Shown: piece by piece, positions 1 through 12,400 of the stretch
How the letters are laid out: the number at the start of each line of letters is the position of its first letter
Numbering within the stretch: position 1 is the stretch's first letter
From: Stichopus chloronotus
Taxonomy: Eukaryota; Echinodermata; Holothuroidea; Aspidochirotida; Stichopodidae
DNA length: 64,000 nt
Direction: 5' to 3'
NCBI GenBank assembly: GCA_021234535.1
Contig: CM037842.1
Coordinates: 23,437,106-23,501,105, forward strand
Made by a program: the position numbers and the translations under genes
Notes under the pieces: model-generated
Told to the model about the DNA's origin: nothing
Databases searched by the model: none
What the model saw: the letters and a program-made list of their open reading frames with translations, nothing else

Positions 1-484
1 ACTGTTTTATGAAAAAGCTGGCATTTTGAGCATTCATGGCACTTAACATTTTCCGTACCTTAGAGGTGGGGTTAGATTTTGAAGTAGAGGTCAACAAACT
101 GTTTGAAGTGAGAAGAGGAATTGAACAAATTATTTCCTCTGCCTTAAATTTCGGAAAAGGCCCAAACAAAAATTATATCGAATGCCTCAATTTTCCTACT
201 ACATACTGTTCAACTCACTTCATTCACGTCACCAAAAGTCTAACTTGCTTGGGAAGATGTAAAAAATGATTGGTACGGTATCTAGGGTCAGGTTTTTAAC
301 GACGGTGAACACTCGATCACCTGCAGAGAAATTTCCTAATTGCTATTGAATGCTGTCCTCGGTGTCAATGTCTGTGACAGGTGGCGCTGTTCTTTAGCCA
401 TCTTTAGAGTACCTTTATAGGGAGTGTCCCTGTATTGATGATGATGACTAACTCTACATGCATGGAAATGTGTTACTCGTGCAG
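1..484. other. Unassigned sequence at window start
   Basis: I see no supported gene here. A 77-codon open frame begins near base 36, but it has no recognisable domain and no clear splice context, so I do not call it. Recognisable repeat material starts near 485. Confidence 0.4.
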
Positions 485-665
485 GCAGGCCCGTAGTCAT
501 CCCATGTGGAGGGGTGGGTCTTTTTTCCAAGAAGTGGACCTTTTTCTCAATACGGAAGAGGCTGGCGCGTGCCGTAAGCATTCAGTTGCTAGTGGTCCGC
601 GAAATTTTGAAATCTGCAGATTTACCTCAATCTGGAGCATTCAAGGGGACTGCAAAAGAACTTCT
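485..665 (+). repeat. Dispersed repeat fragment R1, copy 1
   Basis: This stretch starts with GCAGGCCCGTAG and matches 40186-40375 closely, including the shared GTGGAGGGGTGGGTC and GCGCGTGCCGTAAGCA. At both loci it lies just upstream of a hAT-type MITE. No coding capacity is visible. The terminal GCCCGTAG resembles the ends of the MITE family, so it may be the remnant of a related element. Confidence 0.75.
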
Positions 666-695
666 GTCATAGACAATTTACATAAATAGTAGACA

Positions 696-1282
696 CAGGG
701 GCGTAGATAGGCATATGCCAAGGGGGTTCGAACTCGTAAAGACTATCTAAGCGGAGCGTCACCATCGGTTGGCGCGGAGCGCACAAGAAAATTTGAGTTT
801 TACAAATCCCCAGATGGCCGGAAATAGCTCTTCTCAAATCTTTTTATTTGCATGAGCCCAGTCGTGAAATATAGATCTGATGTCTACAATTTCTCAATTA
901 CTGAGAAAACAATTAGTCTGGGAAAAATGATGCAATGCCGAGATGAGCATTCAAATAAACGCTTGGCTCTACAAACCACTCAGATAGTAGAAAACTGCCC
1001 TTCCTGGGTGTTTGACATGCATACATACATTCTCCCAACCCTGCATTCCACCCCTGCATTGGTGGGCCTGCCGCATAAATTGAGGGAATTACTATTGAGC
1101 GATATCGCGGGAAAAAAAGCGAAAATGAGATCAAGCAGGGTCGCCCTATTCGCCCTCCTTTCCCTGGCTATGTCTATGCTCCTGGGTATTTCTGGCAAAG
1201 TCCTAATAAAAATACCACAATATGACCAATGGGGGGGGGGGGAGCGGTCGCCTCTTTCGCCCCCTCCTTGGCTACGCGCCTG
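696..1282 (+). mobile_element. hAT-type MITE, copy 1 (587 bp)
   Basis: The element begins CAGGGGCGTAG and ends CTACGCGCCTG, which are imperfect inverted copies of each other. It is flanked on both sides by AGTAGACA (688-695 and 1283-1290), a perfect 8-bp target-site duplication, the signature of hAT superfamily insertion. The interior matches the copy at 40614-41277 and contains no transposase, so it is non-autonomous. A poly-G run lies near the 3' end. The open frames in it are incidental. Confidence 0.88.
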
Positions 1283-1560
1283 AGTAGACACTCTTTGGAA
1301 GTCGTGGCGGTTTGGACAGGGCTAAAAATGTACCGACTGCACCCGACTGCAATTGAACATATCTAATCGGGCCGGGCAATGGCTTACGACACAACTTAAT
1401 TATTTGGGGGGTCTCGATTACAGGGCATCTTATGGGGCTTTGGCCCTCCTTTGCCCTTCAACATGTTATGTTAACTCTAGTCGTGGAACCGGTCACACCG
1501 CTACGACCATAGCAGACGCGATGGGTGGTCACCGTCGTGTCGCAGGTTGTCGTGGGAGTG

Positions 1561-1611
1561 TGTCCCGGGCTTTGTATTGTATCTAGTTCAATGATATCCA
1601 CGGCCACAATG
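1561..1611 (+). repeat. Shared flank repeat, copy 1
   Basis: A block including TTGTATTGTATCTAGTTCAA and ATATCCACGGCCACAATG recurs almost identically at 41295-41346. In both places it lies downstream of a hAT MITE copy, so the two loci share more than the MITE itself. Confidence 0.75.
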
Positions 1612-1639
1612 ACATAACCATGCAATACACCACATAAAC

Positions 1640-3570
1640 CAAATTAACACAAATTATTCACCTTTCCGAAAGAAATTCATTCTTGTCACATCCGATGTTA
1701 CTTCACTTTACACTATCCCACTCAATGAAGAACCGAGAGCCTGTGCGAAGGCCCTAGACACACGCACACATTTACACCGTCCCACCCACTTATCCACTTA
1801 AACGCTTACTTGAATTAGTCCTACCTCTGAACAACTTCCAGTTCAATGGCAAACACTATCTACAGATTCAAGGCACTGCCATGACAGCACCCGTTGCGCC
1901 TTCATATGCGAACATCTATATGGGCACACATCTTGAGTTTAACAACCTACATTCTGCAAAACACATGGAAACGCTTTATTGATGCCATACAATTCATGTG
2001 GACATCCACTACCAGCAACCTCTCTCTTTTCCAAAGACTTAAGAACGCAAATCACCCAACAACCAAATACTCATTCAACAGCTCCCAAGACAACATTCAG
2101 TTCTTTGACATACAGATTACTCAAAACAACGAACAACTTGAAACTAAGATCTACTCGAAACCAACTGACTCTCATGCATACCTTCTACCAACATCATGTC
2201 ATCCTAAACATACATTTTCTAGCATCCCATACAGCCAGGCACTCAGGGCAGGGAGGCATGGGCGTCAACAGATGGGGGACAGCGGGGACATGTCCCCCCA
2301 CTTTCAAAAGTGGAGGGGATACCATATCATTTGTCCCACCCACTTTTCAGAGCAGTTATTGAAAAAGCCACATGCATATGCGCGATTTTCTATCACAATT
2401 GCGATGGACGCTGTGTAATTCGTCTCACTTGGTGTCAGAGCGTCATCTTTCTACCAGTACTTTCTGTCGGAATTTAGTTTTGTGAGACAAAACTCCCAGA
2501 TCTGGTTCTGATGTAACTAAAAACGACTCAGGAAGGCCGTCTCCTGCGATCTAGGGGGTCTTATGTACCCAAAATTTTTTGGTAGCTACGCGCCAACTAA
2601 TGGTGGCGCTCTGCTTAGATAGTATAGTGTCCCCCTCACTTTCTGAAACCTGCTGACGCCCATGCAGGGAGGTAATAACACCTCCCTGTTCAGGGTAATT
2701 CGTAATTGCTCCATTGCTGACACTACAACTCACCATCTAAAAGAACTTGAAACCAACTTCAGCAATAGGGGATAAAACCCGTTGATGGTGAAACAAGAAG
2801 TTCGCCGTGCAAAACAAACTACAAGAAATGATTTACTTGCAAACAAACCCAAACAGAAAAATAAACGAATACCTCTCGTTACTACGTATATATTCACCAA
2901 ATTTCGCGAGCCGCCCCAGAAAATTACATAAATGCTCTCAATATCTACAAAATTCACCTGAACTGAAATCAGTATTTCCGGAACCACCAATAGTTGCTTT
3001 CAGACGCCCCCGTTCCCTCCGAGATCTGCTCGTCAGAGCGAGAGAACCCTCACCCATGGAACAGAATCCAAACAACCCAGAAACACCCGGATTCTTTCTG
3101 TGTACATCCAACAGGGGCATCATGCACAAATACATTCAAGACACAAACAAATTTTGAAGTGCTCAAACAGGTCAGGAATTTCCTATAACAACACACATTG
3201 ACTGCAAAACATCCTGGCTCATCTATCTCATAACATGTGCACACTGCGAAAAACAATATGTTAGTAAAACTGAAACAACATTCTACACCAGGTTCAGCAA
3301 CACTAGATCAGAAATTATTAATTTTAATGATAGCATTTATGCCAAACGTCTTACACGACACACTTCAATTCATCACACCACACAATAGACAATGTTACTA
3401 TTACAGGTATCGAAACCATCACAAAGAAAATACGTACCACAATTAAGTACCTAACACTTCACATACACAGAATTAGCGTGACACCAAGTGATCATGCCAT
3501 ACTCTCCAACCACACAGATGAAACTCTCACACTGCACGACGTCATCAAGTGGCGGACACCTCTGTAGTCA
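1640..3570 (+). mobile_element. Decayed Penelope-like retroelement (RT plus GIY-YIG)
   Basis: Reading across frames gives, in order, LVTSDVTSLYT (about 1683), [17 protein letters not shown] (about 1869), [12 protein letters not shown] (1966-2001), SKPTDSHAY and SCHPKHTF (about 2160-2220), RRPRSLRDLLVRA (about 3000) and LIYLITCAHCEKQYV (about 3212). The first group matches the reverse transcriptase of Penelope-like elements and the last the GIY-YIG endonuclease start. The RT active site, normally FIDD, reads FIDA. Frameshifts, stops and a MITE inserted at 2257-2664 break the frame. It is a dead copy, and its ends are not precisely defined. Confidence 0.8.
2257..2664. mobile_element. hAT-like MITE nested in the Penelope-like element (408 bp)
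   Basis: The ends are CATGGGCGTCAACAG and its near-exact inverse CTGCTGACGCCCATG. Both flanks carry CAGGGAGG (2249-2256 and 2665-2672), a perfect 8-bp target-site duplication. The Penelope-like reading frame stops at the left flank (IPYSQALR) and resumes after the right flank, so this insertion is younger than the retroelement. It encodes no protein. Confidence 0.88.
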
Positions 3571-3839
3571 TATATGTAAGTTTTTTCTTCTCCTTTTCAC
3601 AAACATTGTACGACCCCAGGCCTACGTAATATTCTGTGTACTTACATTTATATGTCTATATATGTAAAACTAAAACGTTTATCTTGCATATGTATATATT
3701 TGAATACTTCTGGAAGTATGACACTAACTCACATGAATCGGGATCTCATATAAATAAAGATACCCTATTGAAATGCATCAATTGGGGTCAATGTAGATCT
3801 AACCAAACAGTCATTATCTTTATGACAATGACGGTTTGA

Positions 3840-4720
3840 TGACTGTTTATAAGGCTTTTCAAACCCCCCCCCCCCCCATGCAGGAATCGACACGTAACGG
3901 GTGTACTTGAGCTGAATGTACCCAGCCTTGAAATATGGATGTCATATCTGCAATTCCTCAACTCATGTGATGAGGAAAATCATCAATTACAGGCCTTAGT
4001 ACATATCTAGCCTTGTGAGGTGGTACAAGAATGGCAATGACTTTAGCATCGTCTTCTTTTTCTTTTGAGTATTTGAAAATACGTTTTTGGTTGAACGCAT
4101 TTGGCACATTGATGTCTAGATTTTTTTTCCCAGGAGAGGGGGGTGGATTGTTTCCCCGAATTATGTTGGTGATTCACTAGCTGGTTTAATAGCTAAGCGG
4201 AGGGCCACCATTAGTTGGCGCGATACGTAAAATAGTTTGGCTTTTCAAAAGCTACAGATAGCAGGATGGTGGCTTGAAGTGACACAAGAATCATAATAAG
4301 CCACAATTCCACGTCATCTTATCCCTTTGAGTTCTTGACAAATATCATTTTGATGACCACATTCTCACACAGGGGCCTAGAAATTATAAGGGGGGGGGGG
4401 GGACGAGAACCGGCAGAGATTGATTAAATTAATTATGTCTGTTACTTACTAGTTGGGTTGCTATCTAAGTGGAGTGCCACAATTATTGGCGTGAATCGTG
4501 CAAGAAAATGTTGGCTTTTCAAAACCTCCAGATGGCACTTCCCGGGTTTATTTTAGCTGATAGTACCCAGGAGATTAGTTTCTTTCCCACTTTCTACAAA
4601 CGACAATGATTGCATAATAAAGTATGAACGTAGTCTTGTTCCGATATTTTTTGTAAATGATGGTCAGCTTGATGAGGAAGTAAAATGTTATGCAATAAAG
4701 TATATATTTTGATAGGCGAT
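3840..4720 (+). repeat. Degenerate MITE-related repeats with poly-C and poly-G runs
   Basis: Segments near 4190-4260 and 4455-4545 read like diverged copies of the hAT MITE interior (a 'CTAAGCGGAGNGCCACCAT...TTGGCG' pattern followed by 'TTTTCAAAA..CCAGAT'). Poly-C near 3868 and poly-G near 4390 mark them. No gene is supported here. Confidence 0.5.
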
Positions 4721-5039
4721 TAAAGCATGACATCATGGTTGGCCCGAGAGAGGACTATAAGGGAGGCGTCTTTCATTCACTTATTAGGTAATCTTAGATA
4801 CAATATAGTGCACTATTTGACGTCTTTTGAAGGCATAAAATATGGTGGACTGAGTTATGAAAAGTTCGAACTGATATTTCCCATTTTCCTACTATTGTCA
4901 AAATATAGGCTGACATATGAACTGTTGCTGTGACCAGTTTTGGTAATACCCGTACAAACGCGTATTTTGTCGTACTGTCAATTCCATACGATCGCAATCT
5001 ATTAATTTGCATGAAATTTTACAGCATCTTGAGATGAAA

Positions 5040-6205
5040 AAGTCTTAAGCCAGGGTTTTATTTATTGATTTTGGTTCAGCTTTTAATATTATTATTCCTT
5101 CAAAGTTTCATTGTAAATTAATTAATGACCTCGAGCTCCCTATTTCTATTTGTAATTGGATTTTAGTCTTTCTTTTAAACCGTATTCAGGTTGTGAAAGT
5201 TGGTAATAATTTATCTTCTGTTTTAGCTTTAAGCACAGGGACACCACAAGGCTGCCTATTGTCCCCTTAATTATATTCTTTGTCTACTTCTGACTGTAAA
5301 ACTAATCACCCTAATACTATGGTTGTGAAATTTGCTGATTATACCACGGTTACCGGTTTTATTTCGCAAAATGACGAGTTCAATTATCGTGCTCAAGTAG
5401 AGTCCGTTGTAAACTGGTGTGATGATAATAACTTAATTCTAAATGTATCGAAAACAAAAGAAATCGTTATTGACTTTGGAAGGATTAAATCTCCAGTGTC
5501 TCCACTCTTAATTAATGGTCCTGACGTTGAGCAAGTTTCTTCTTTCAAATTTTTGGGTACTCATATTTCTAACGATCTTTCATGGTCTGTAGACTCGACT
5601 GAAATTCTGAAAAAAGCTAATCAGTGCCTCTACTTTTTACGTAAATTAAAAGCTTATGGGGTAAATCAATGTATTCTAGTCAACTTTTATTGTGCAATTA
5701 TAGGGAGCGTACTGACTACTTCAATCACTGTCTGGTATGGCTGGGTCAGCAAATCCGATGTAAACAAACTCTCATATGTAATTCGTTCCGCGGAAAAGGT
5801 CATTGGTACCAAACTCCCATCATTAGATTCGATCTACTTGGAAAAAACTACGAAGAAAACAGTAAAAATCATGAAGGATCCGACTCACCCTGCTTTTAGT
5901 TATTTTAATTTCTTACCTTCAAATCGACGTGTTCGTACTTTTAAGGGTAATAGGCGGATAGTTTTTACCCAACTGCTGTAAAATTGTTTAATCTTAGTTA
6001 GTTTCTTAGTTGATTGTGTCGTTTTACTAGTTTTATTAGTTTATATTTATTTATGTTTATAAATTAGTTTGGACTAGCCTATATAAATTAGTTTATATTT
6101 ATTTTTGTTTTTATGATGATGTTTTGAACGGAGCTTGAGGAACGTTTAAATTATCGATGTATTTTACTGTACATTGACTGATTAATGAATTGAATTGAAT
6201 AAGAT
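5040..6205 (+). mobile_element. 5'-truncated L2/jockey-like non-LTR retrotransposon
   Basis: The conceptual protein starts inside the RT palm ([10 protein letters not shown], about 5055) and contains [10 protein letters not shown] (about 5238-5267). An in-frame TAA at 5268-5270 follows, then an open frame through 5981 with KFADYTT (5328-5348), FKFLGTHIS and a C-terminal PSHPA-like PTHPAFSYF region. The catalytic FADD is changed to FADY, so the copy is dead. The AT-rich 3' tail ends in repeated GAATT (TGAATTGAATTGAATAAG, about 6186-6203), typical of L2-like 3' ends. The reading frame from 5280 is part of this element and not a host gene. Confidence 0.85.
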
Positions 6206-7192
6206 ACCAAAACATACGAAACTTTCTGGTCAACTGCTCATTTCGAAAGTACTTGTTATGTGATGGTTTCAGATATTTATTTGAACATATTTAAGTCCAT
6301 CTAATCAGTAAAAGAACACTAACAAAAAATGAGGACTTTGGCGGTTTAATACTATATTAATATCAACAGCATATTAAACAGGCCCTATATGAGGTTTACT
6401 GAAAGCAATAGACTATAACATCTTTACCGACCTGTTGCACTTTCGATATTTATTAATTGTTAATAATTATTATCTGGGTAATATCGTCCACTACTTAATG
6501 GTAGATCTTATTCCGGGAAGAGTTTTACTTTGTAATATGTAAGTATTTCTTGTTGTCGTTCTTAGTGAAAGTCAACCATAACAAGAAGGTATATCGAAAT
6601 GTTGACATCAGTATAGTTATTCTCATTTGGGTGCTCCTCCTGGATGATCTTTTCAATATAGTATCTTGGTAAGTTTAGTCATTTGTTATTGCTTCATCAT
6701 TTGATATAACGTTTACTGTCCAAGTGCAACTTCACAATACTCACACAAAAACAGGTCTAAAATCTCAATTAAATATATTTAGATAAGAAATAACGATTTT
6801 GTAATGTATTAGCTTTACAATTGAAATAACATATTTGACGCCCATATCACAACATCAGAGACAACTAAAACAGATGATTGTGCCAGTCTTGCTTTGTTAC
6901 CTTACTTATTATTGTTTACCGTTCCAGTTTATTTTGCAGAAGTGACAGGTTTGGACTGTTATAGGTATATTGTACTTGATAATCTCATTTAATGATATCA
7001 TTCAGCGACCTGATATTGGTGACTATTTATGACAAGTGAGTTCGACGATAGAGATGTGTAAGCATGTAATTTTGGAACAAAAAGTAATACTACACAATCA
7101 TCGTAATTTAAGTCGGCAATGTTAACTTCACGCAATTAATTACAACAGTATTGGTAACCGTTCTTTCTTGCAATCTTTCTTTTTAGTAATCA
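6206..7192. other. Intergenic, nothing recognised
   Basis: AT-rich sequence with many stops in all frames. I see no exon, RNA gene or structured repeat. Confidence 0.5.
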
Positions 7193-7196
7193 TTAA

Positions 7197-7564
7197 AGGG
7201 GCTCATTGAGTTGATATCAGTAAAGATTGCGGTGATTTTGAAGTATACAAACACACTACAATACTCACAATCAGCATAATTAATCAAGTTTCACATCCAA
7301 TAGTTATATGAAAACTGTCAATTATTTCGAATTTTTGACCGTTACTTGCTCTGATTGTGTGCATGTGAATGTACTAATGTGAAAATGTCTGGTCACAAAG
7401 TTTCAAAAACCAAATTTAATAGTTGGTTACTCACTCATTAATGTTCCAACGTATGTAAAACTTTGGGATCCTTTTAGTTTGACTGTTTGTCATTAGTATC
7501 TGAAGGAAACTTGACCCGTTTAGAAAAATTGAGTGAATTTCACAAAACAACGCAATGAGCCTCT
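7197..7564. mobile_element. piggyBac-like MITE (TTAA-flanked, 368 bp)
   Basis: The ends are AGGGGCTCATTGAG and CAATGAGCCTCT, near-exact inverted repeats, each directly next to TTAA (7193-7196 and 7565-7568). TTAA duplication is the hallmark of piggyBac transposition. The interior around TTAATCAAGTTTCACATCC and GAAAACTGTCAA recurs at 25086-25276. It has no coding capacity. Confidence 0.72.
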
Positions 7565-7568
7565 TTAA

Positions 7569-9413
7569 CAAAAAAAGCCGCCTGTAAATTGATAAGCCAT
7601 TACAAGAATGTCAACACATTTTATATTCTGTATTATTGTATTTATTTGGCTGTTAATAGATATATTCTACATGCATTTTTTTCTTGTGTATTCATTTAAA
7701 AGAATAGTGGAATTTCATTTTGCCTTAACAAAGTTGATTCTTGTAGGAAGTCATTAATAAAGAATCACGTTTCAAAAATAAATCTTGTCGTTTGTCCTGC
7801 ACTGAGGTGCGATTTAGAACAGAGATGCATTTACATTAAAGGCTTCCTTTGAACCTAGTTGCCAACTGAGGCATCTGCTTTCTTCACGACTTACAAATTC
7901 AATTGGGATTAAAGGTCTTAACATGAAAGAGTAAACATAACGACAAAAAGGTAACAGAGTTCGTTCATATCAACCGTGTGTTTCTTGAACAAGCTAATGG
8001 GAAGAATAGTGTTGAATATTCAGTTAGTTAAAACAACTCAGGATCACTGAGGCAGCAATGATGCGGTAAGTTTGTAGATTATTTGTAAATACAGTACTTT
8101 CTTTCATCACGTCAGAGCCGGCAAAATCCGGTTCCAGTAGTGTCTTAAAGTTAAGATCCAGTCACCGGTTGACATGATACAAAGTCATGAATTTCACAGT
8201 ATTCATCAACCTTCATTTATTGTTACAGCACTTGACAAATCTTAGTGTCCTTTATACTCACACCCTTTTCTTCCAACTTTTCTCCCTATTCAAACGCCAC
8301 TAAGCTCACGTGAGAATGAAAATGTATAATATGACGGTCAGATAGGGAGGCGGGGGGATGACAGTTAATTTGGTATCTCTCTTGCATGGTGAATTTCAGA
8401 GTTGTCTGTAGAACACATTTACTCTTAAGGCTGGCATATGGGTTAAAACTTTGTCAAATTTTGCCACTCAAATTCAATTATGATGAAACTACAGAAATAA
8501 AAATAAAACTTTTTGCATAGGTGAATATTCACGTTCATTTTTATTGGTCTGTTTGATTTCAGGTAACTGTAATTGAATCAATAAGCAAGTTTTTTCAGAG
8601 AGTCTCAGTTTTGTAGGGTCGACAAAAACGTTGACACAATTTTCAATTGCAAATATCTAGAAGATGTATGCATACTTTTCTTTCGGATTTTGTGACAAGT
8701 ATATTTGTCCATAGTTTCCCTTCGCTGAAAAACTGACGAAAATCAAAGATAGATGACCGGGAGATTGACTGCAACTGATGTTCTAACTTTACACTAAGAA
8801 TACTTTAGTATGTCATTTAATTTAATTTTAGGTCGCGATGGGTTACCCTAAATGTCTCCCCTCCAAAAGGATAAAAGGGGAGACCTAATCTTAACATTGA
8901 TCAAACGCCTCTTCCCAGTACCAGAAATGTTTACTTAGAAAGAATCTTCTGTGTGTTTTTATGATCGTGGATACCTCAGTTTAAACAATGTTTCATTACA
9001 CCATAAATCAATATTAAAATTGATACTGTGAAAATTGTTTCAATTTGAGTCAATTGTATAAGCTGAATCAACACTAATTTGTTCCTCTTGGTTTGCATGA
9101 TGCGGACGGAGCCTGAGGGATATCCCCTGCCTTTGAGTCTAATTGTGACTAATGACGGGTGTAATCGTCACTGCTATCACTTTATTTTTAACATACTCCA
9201 CTTTCTTTTTCAAAATAATAGCTGATAAGAAACGAGTTGATACAGTTCTAAACAACCACAAGTTTTTAGTTTTCCTGCTACAGTTTAAGTCTGCAAAATT
9301 GTCAGCGGTTATAATGGCCTATGTCCTATAGTTAAGAAATCAAAGGTGTTAATACACAATTGTATATTTTCTGCAACAGAATTTCATAAGGATATATCTG
9401 TATCTATAAAGAT
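7569..9413. other. Upstream region of gene A
   Basis: No coding exon is visible. A small hairpin near 8850-8883 (GTCTCCCCTCC/GGGGAGAC) and AT-rich tracts occur. The promoter of gene A should lie here, but I cannot point to a supported core promoter. Confidence 0.4.
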
Positions 9414-9477
9414 ATGCTTACCAAACGCTTTGTTCAGCTCCTGACGTTTACGTTTGTTCTCATCGACAGAAGCCAAG
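9414..9477 (+). CDS. Gene A exon 1: signal peptide
   Basis: The ATG opens [20 protein letters not shown], a basic start followed by a hydrophobic core, as expected for a secretory signal. The donor is CAAG|GTAACA and the exon ends in phase 1, as in the other Ig exons of this gene. The same phase is used by the signal exon of gene B. Confidence 0.8.
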
Positions 9478-12400
9478 GTAACAGTATAAACATTGTCTTC
9501 ATAAACATTGTCTTCATTGTTTTGCAGGCAAGACTTTCATTGTCTGTCAATGCTTGTCATACAAATTATAACAATCGATTGAAAACAAATTTTATAATTT
9601 GCCAGTTGTGTTATTTTTAATGGGACGGATGAATAATTACCTGCATAAGTAGTGTTATCTGGTTGAATGTTTTCTGTACACCTTTCAGGTATCATTTGTT
9701 TTACAAGTAGATTATCTTTCAAGTGCACTGTTTTATTTAATTTTACATTCTGTAATGTTTTACGAGAGCTTTCAGTACATATGAGGCTAGGGACTTAACT
9801 GAAATGAGAAGCAGTTGCTTGAAACGAATGAGAAAGATCTCAGACTCCTAAGCATTTCTTATACAAGAATCCTGTGAAGAGAACTGACAAACAATGATTT
9901 TTATTTCACTCGTGACTCCTCTTGTACTTGTCTCAGCATGCTAAGACATGTGAAACAGTCGTTCCTATATATAAAAAAACCAGAAGGTTTGGGATAAATA
10001 TTTGTTGTTCCCCAGATGCCGTCACACTCTACAGAAAAAACCAACGGAAAATGATACTTAAATTCCATAAATGTACAATATTGATAAGTGAGGACTGAAA
10101 AGGTCATGACATTTGCCTTAACTTTTTTTTTTCAGGATCTTCAAATTACCTTGCGTCATTGCATGATGATTTTCAAATAGAATTAAAGTTTGATGAAACA
10201 CGTCAGGTGAAGGTTCTGATACTTGAAAAACAAGGACTGCAACTGATACACTTAGACACTTCCAGAAATAATGAAGCAACGAACAAACAGTTTGCAGTTA
10301 CCAGGCAACATCTAAGTGTGTTTCTCAGGATCTCAAATGTGTCCGTGGAAAATGCCGGGAGGTATTTTTACTCAATGTACTACGTTGAAGGGCCTGCAAC
10401 GGAACAGGAGTTTTCTCTCCAAGTACACGGTAATGGAGTAGCACGTAGGAAACATGATCGCATATAAAATACTTTCAATGTTTTTACTCATTGAAGGTAA
10501 ATGTGCATTTCACTTTTGTATATCTGATTATTAGTGTATTTGACCAAGTTATTAGAATTCCCTTTTAAAATAATATCCAAAGTAATAACAATGAAGGTGC
10601 GGGAGAATAAGAATGTTGCACATACCGGAGCAGTTTCTTAACATCATCCATTGCATGCCATTGAATCTTGACAGTATATCAATGCACGTCACTCGGTTTT
10701 ACCAATTGCTTCGTTTCTTCTGTAAGTAAATTATCGAGTTGACGAGGAGATGCATTTTAGAGTATAATGTAAAGATAGTGACATGTCGATTAAACATCAA
10801 ATCGACATGATAAATTGAAATATGTCATCATAAAAACATCTCTGTTTAAGTTTTTTGCCTCACCCTACGGTGACCTACGTGTTTAAACGTTAACTTTTTG
10901 AATAGATAGTAATAATAATAGTAAGAATAATATCGAAGTATATTTATCATTTGTTTCGCTTTACACATGTTAAACAAAATGCACATTATGCATTGTGGTT
11001 TCGATGATTTTTTATGAATCTAATATATGGTGACTGATATGTTTTCTGTCTCAACATGCACAACTGCATGTTACAAATACAGTGATCCAACGCTTACCCA
11101 TTAGACATGAGATCATCCAAGCTTGCGTCCTTGAAATATCCCTGTTTATAATGTTTTCACAGTTTGAACCCCGTTGAGCCCAAGTGAAATTTGCCCTTCA
11201 CTAAAACCAATACAGTTCCTCTAATCAATGATGTACATTTACACATCTTATATGAGATCTGTCCAAGCTTCCCTTCTTGAGTTTACGTGTTTATACGTTT
11301 TTGCAGTTTGACCCCTGTTGACCCTAAATAACCTTTGACCTCCACAAAATACAACAGGATATTATACTCAATGTGATACACCTACATATCAAATATGAGA
11401 TCTGTCCAAACTGCCCTTCTTGAGATATCGTGTTTACAAGGTTTTTACAATTTGGCCCGAGCTGTTGACCCCAAATGAGCTTTGACCTCTATCAAAAACA
11501 GTCGGGTTCTTCCCTTCCTGGTGTACACTTACATTCTAAATGTAATTTGTATTCATGCTACTCTTCATAAGATATCGTTTTGTAAGGTTTTCACAATTTG
11601 ACCGCTGTTGACCCAAAACAATTTTTTCTTCCACTAGACACAATAGGGTTCTTTTGCCTAATGTGTCTACATACCAAATATGAGATTTGTTCAAGCTGTT
11701 CTTCTTGAGATATCGTGTTTACAAGGTAGGGTGTCATAGACATACTGTACATACACACACATACGCACACTCGCATACACACACACACACTCGTATGCAT
11801 GATTGCAAAGGTTGCGATTATTATCGAAACCAAAAATTATTTGTCTAAAGCTTTTTTATCAATGCTTTTAACTCTTATTATGGGGAATACAAAAGTAAAT
11901 TGTCTATACAATCTTTTATATATTTTTCAACAGGCTTTCCTAAATTGTATAATTTTAGTAGTGACTCCGTTGAAGGTGACACAATACATGTACAATGTTG
12001 CGTGGAATCGTCATCAGAGCCCAGAATGACGTGGAGAGTTGGCACCGGACGACAGCATAACAACAAGCACATGGTTGAACTTATTGATGAAGTATCAGAG
12101 AATAAATACTGTGGATCAGTAACTTTTACTAGTGACAGAGCTTACAATAACAGGAATCTCAGTTGTCAAGTGGAGAGCAATTTAAACCTTTCAGATTCAT
12201 CTCGTTTAAGTATCACGTGTAAGTCACTTGGCACTGGAAGTGTTATAAAATAAATATCTGCATCTCACCTGCATCACAGGAGCACCTTAAACTGTTAAGT
12301 GAACTTCATTGCTTTTATCCAAATTTATCAATTAAGTTTCCTTCACATACTAAAGATAAATAGGTAAGCTAAGGTGATCTCAATGTATCTCATACAATTG

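Noticed and set aside
852..1291. 143- and 103-codon open frames
   Set aside because: They lie within the hAT MITE, which has a perfect target duplication; related frames in the second copy are not conserved as protein.
5280..5981. 233-codon open frame as a host gene
   Set aside because: It is the C-terminal part of a non-LTR retrotransposon reverse transcriptase with a mutated active site.
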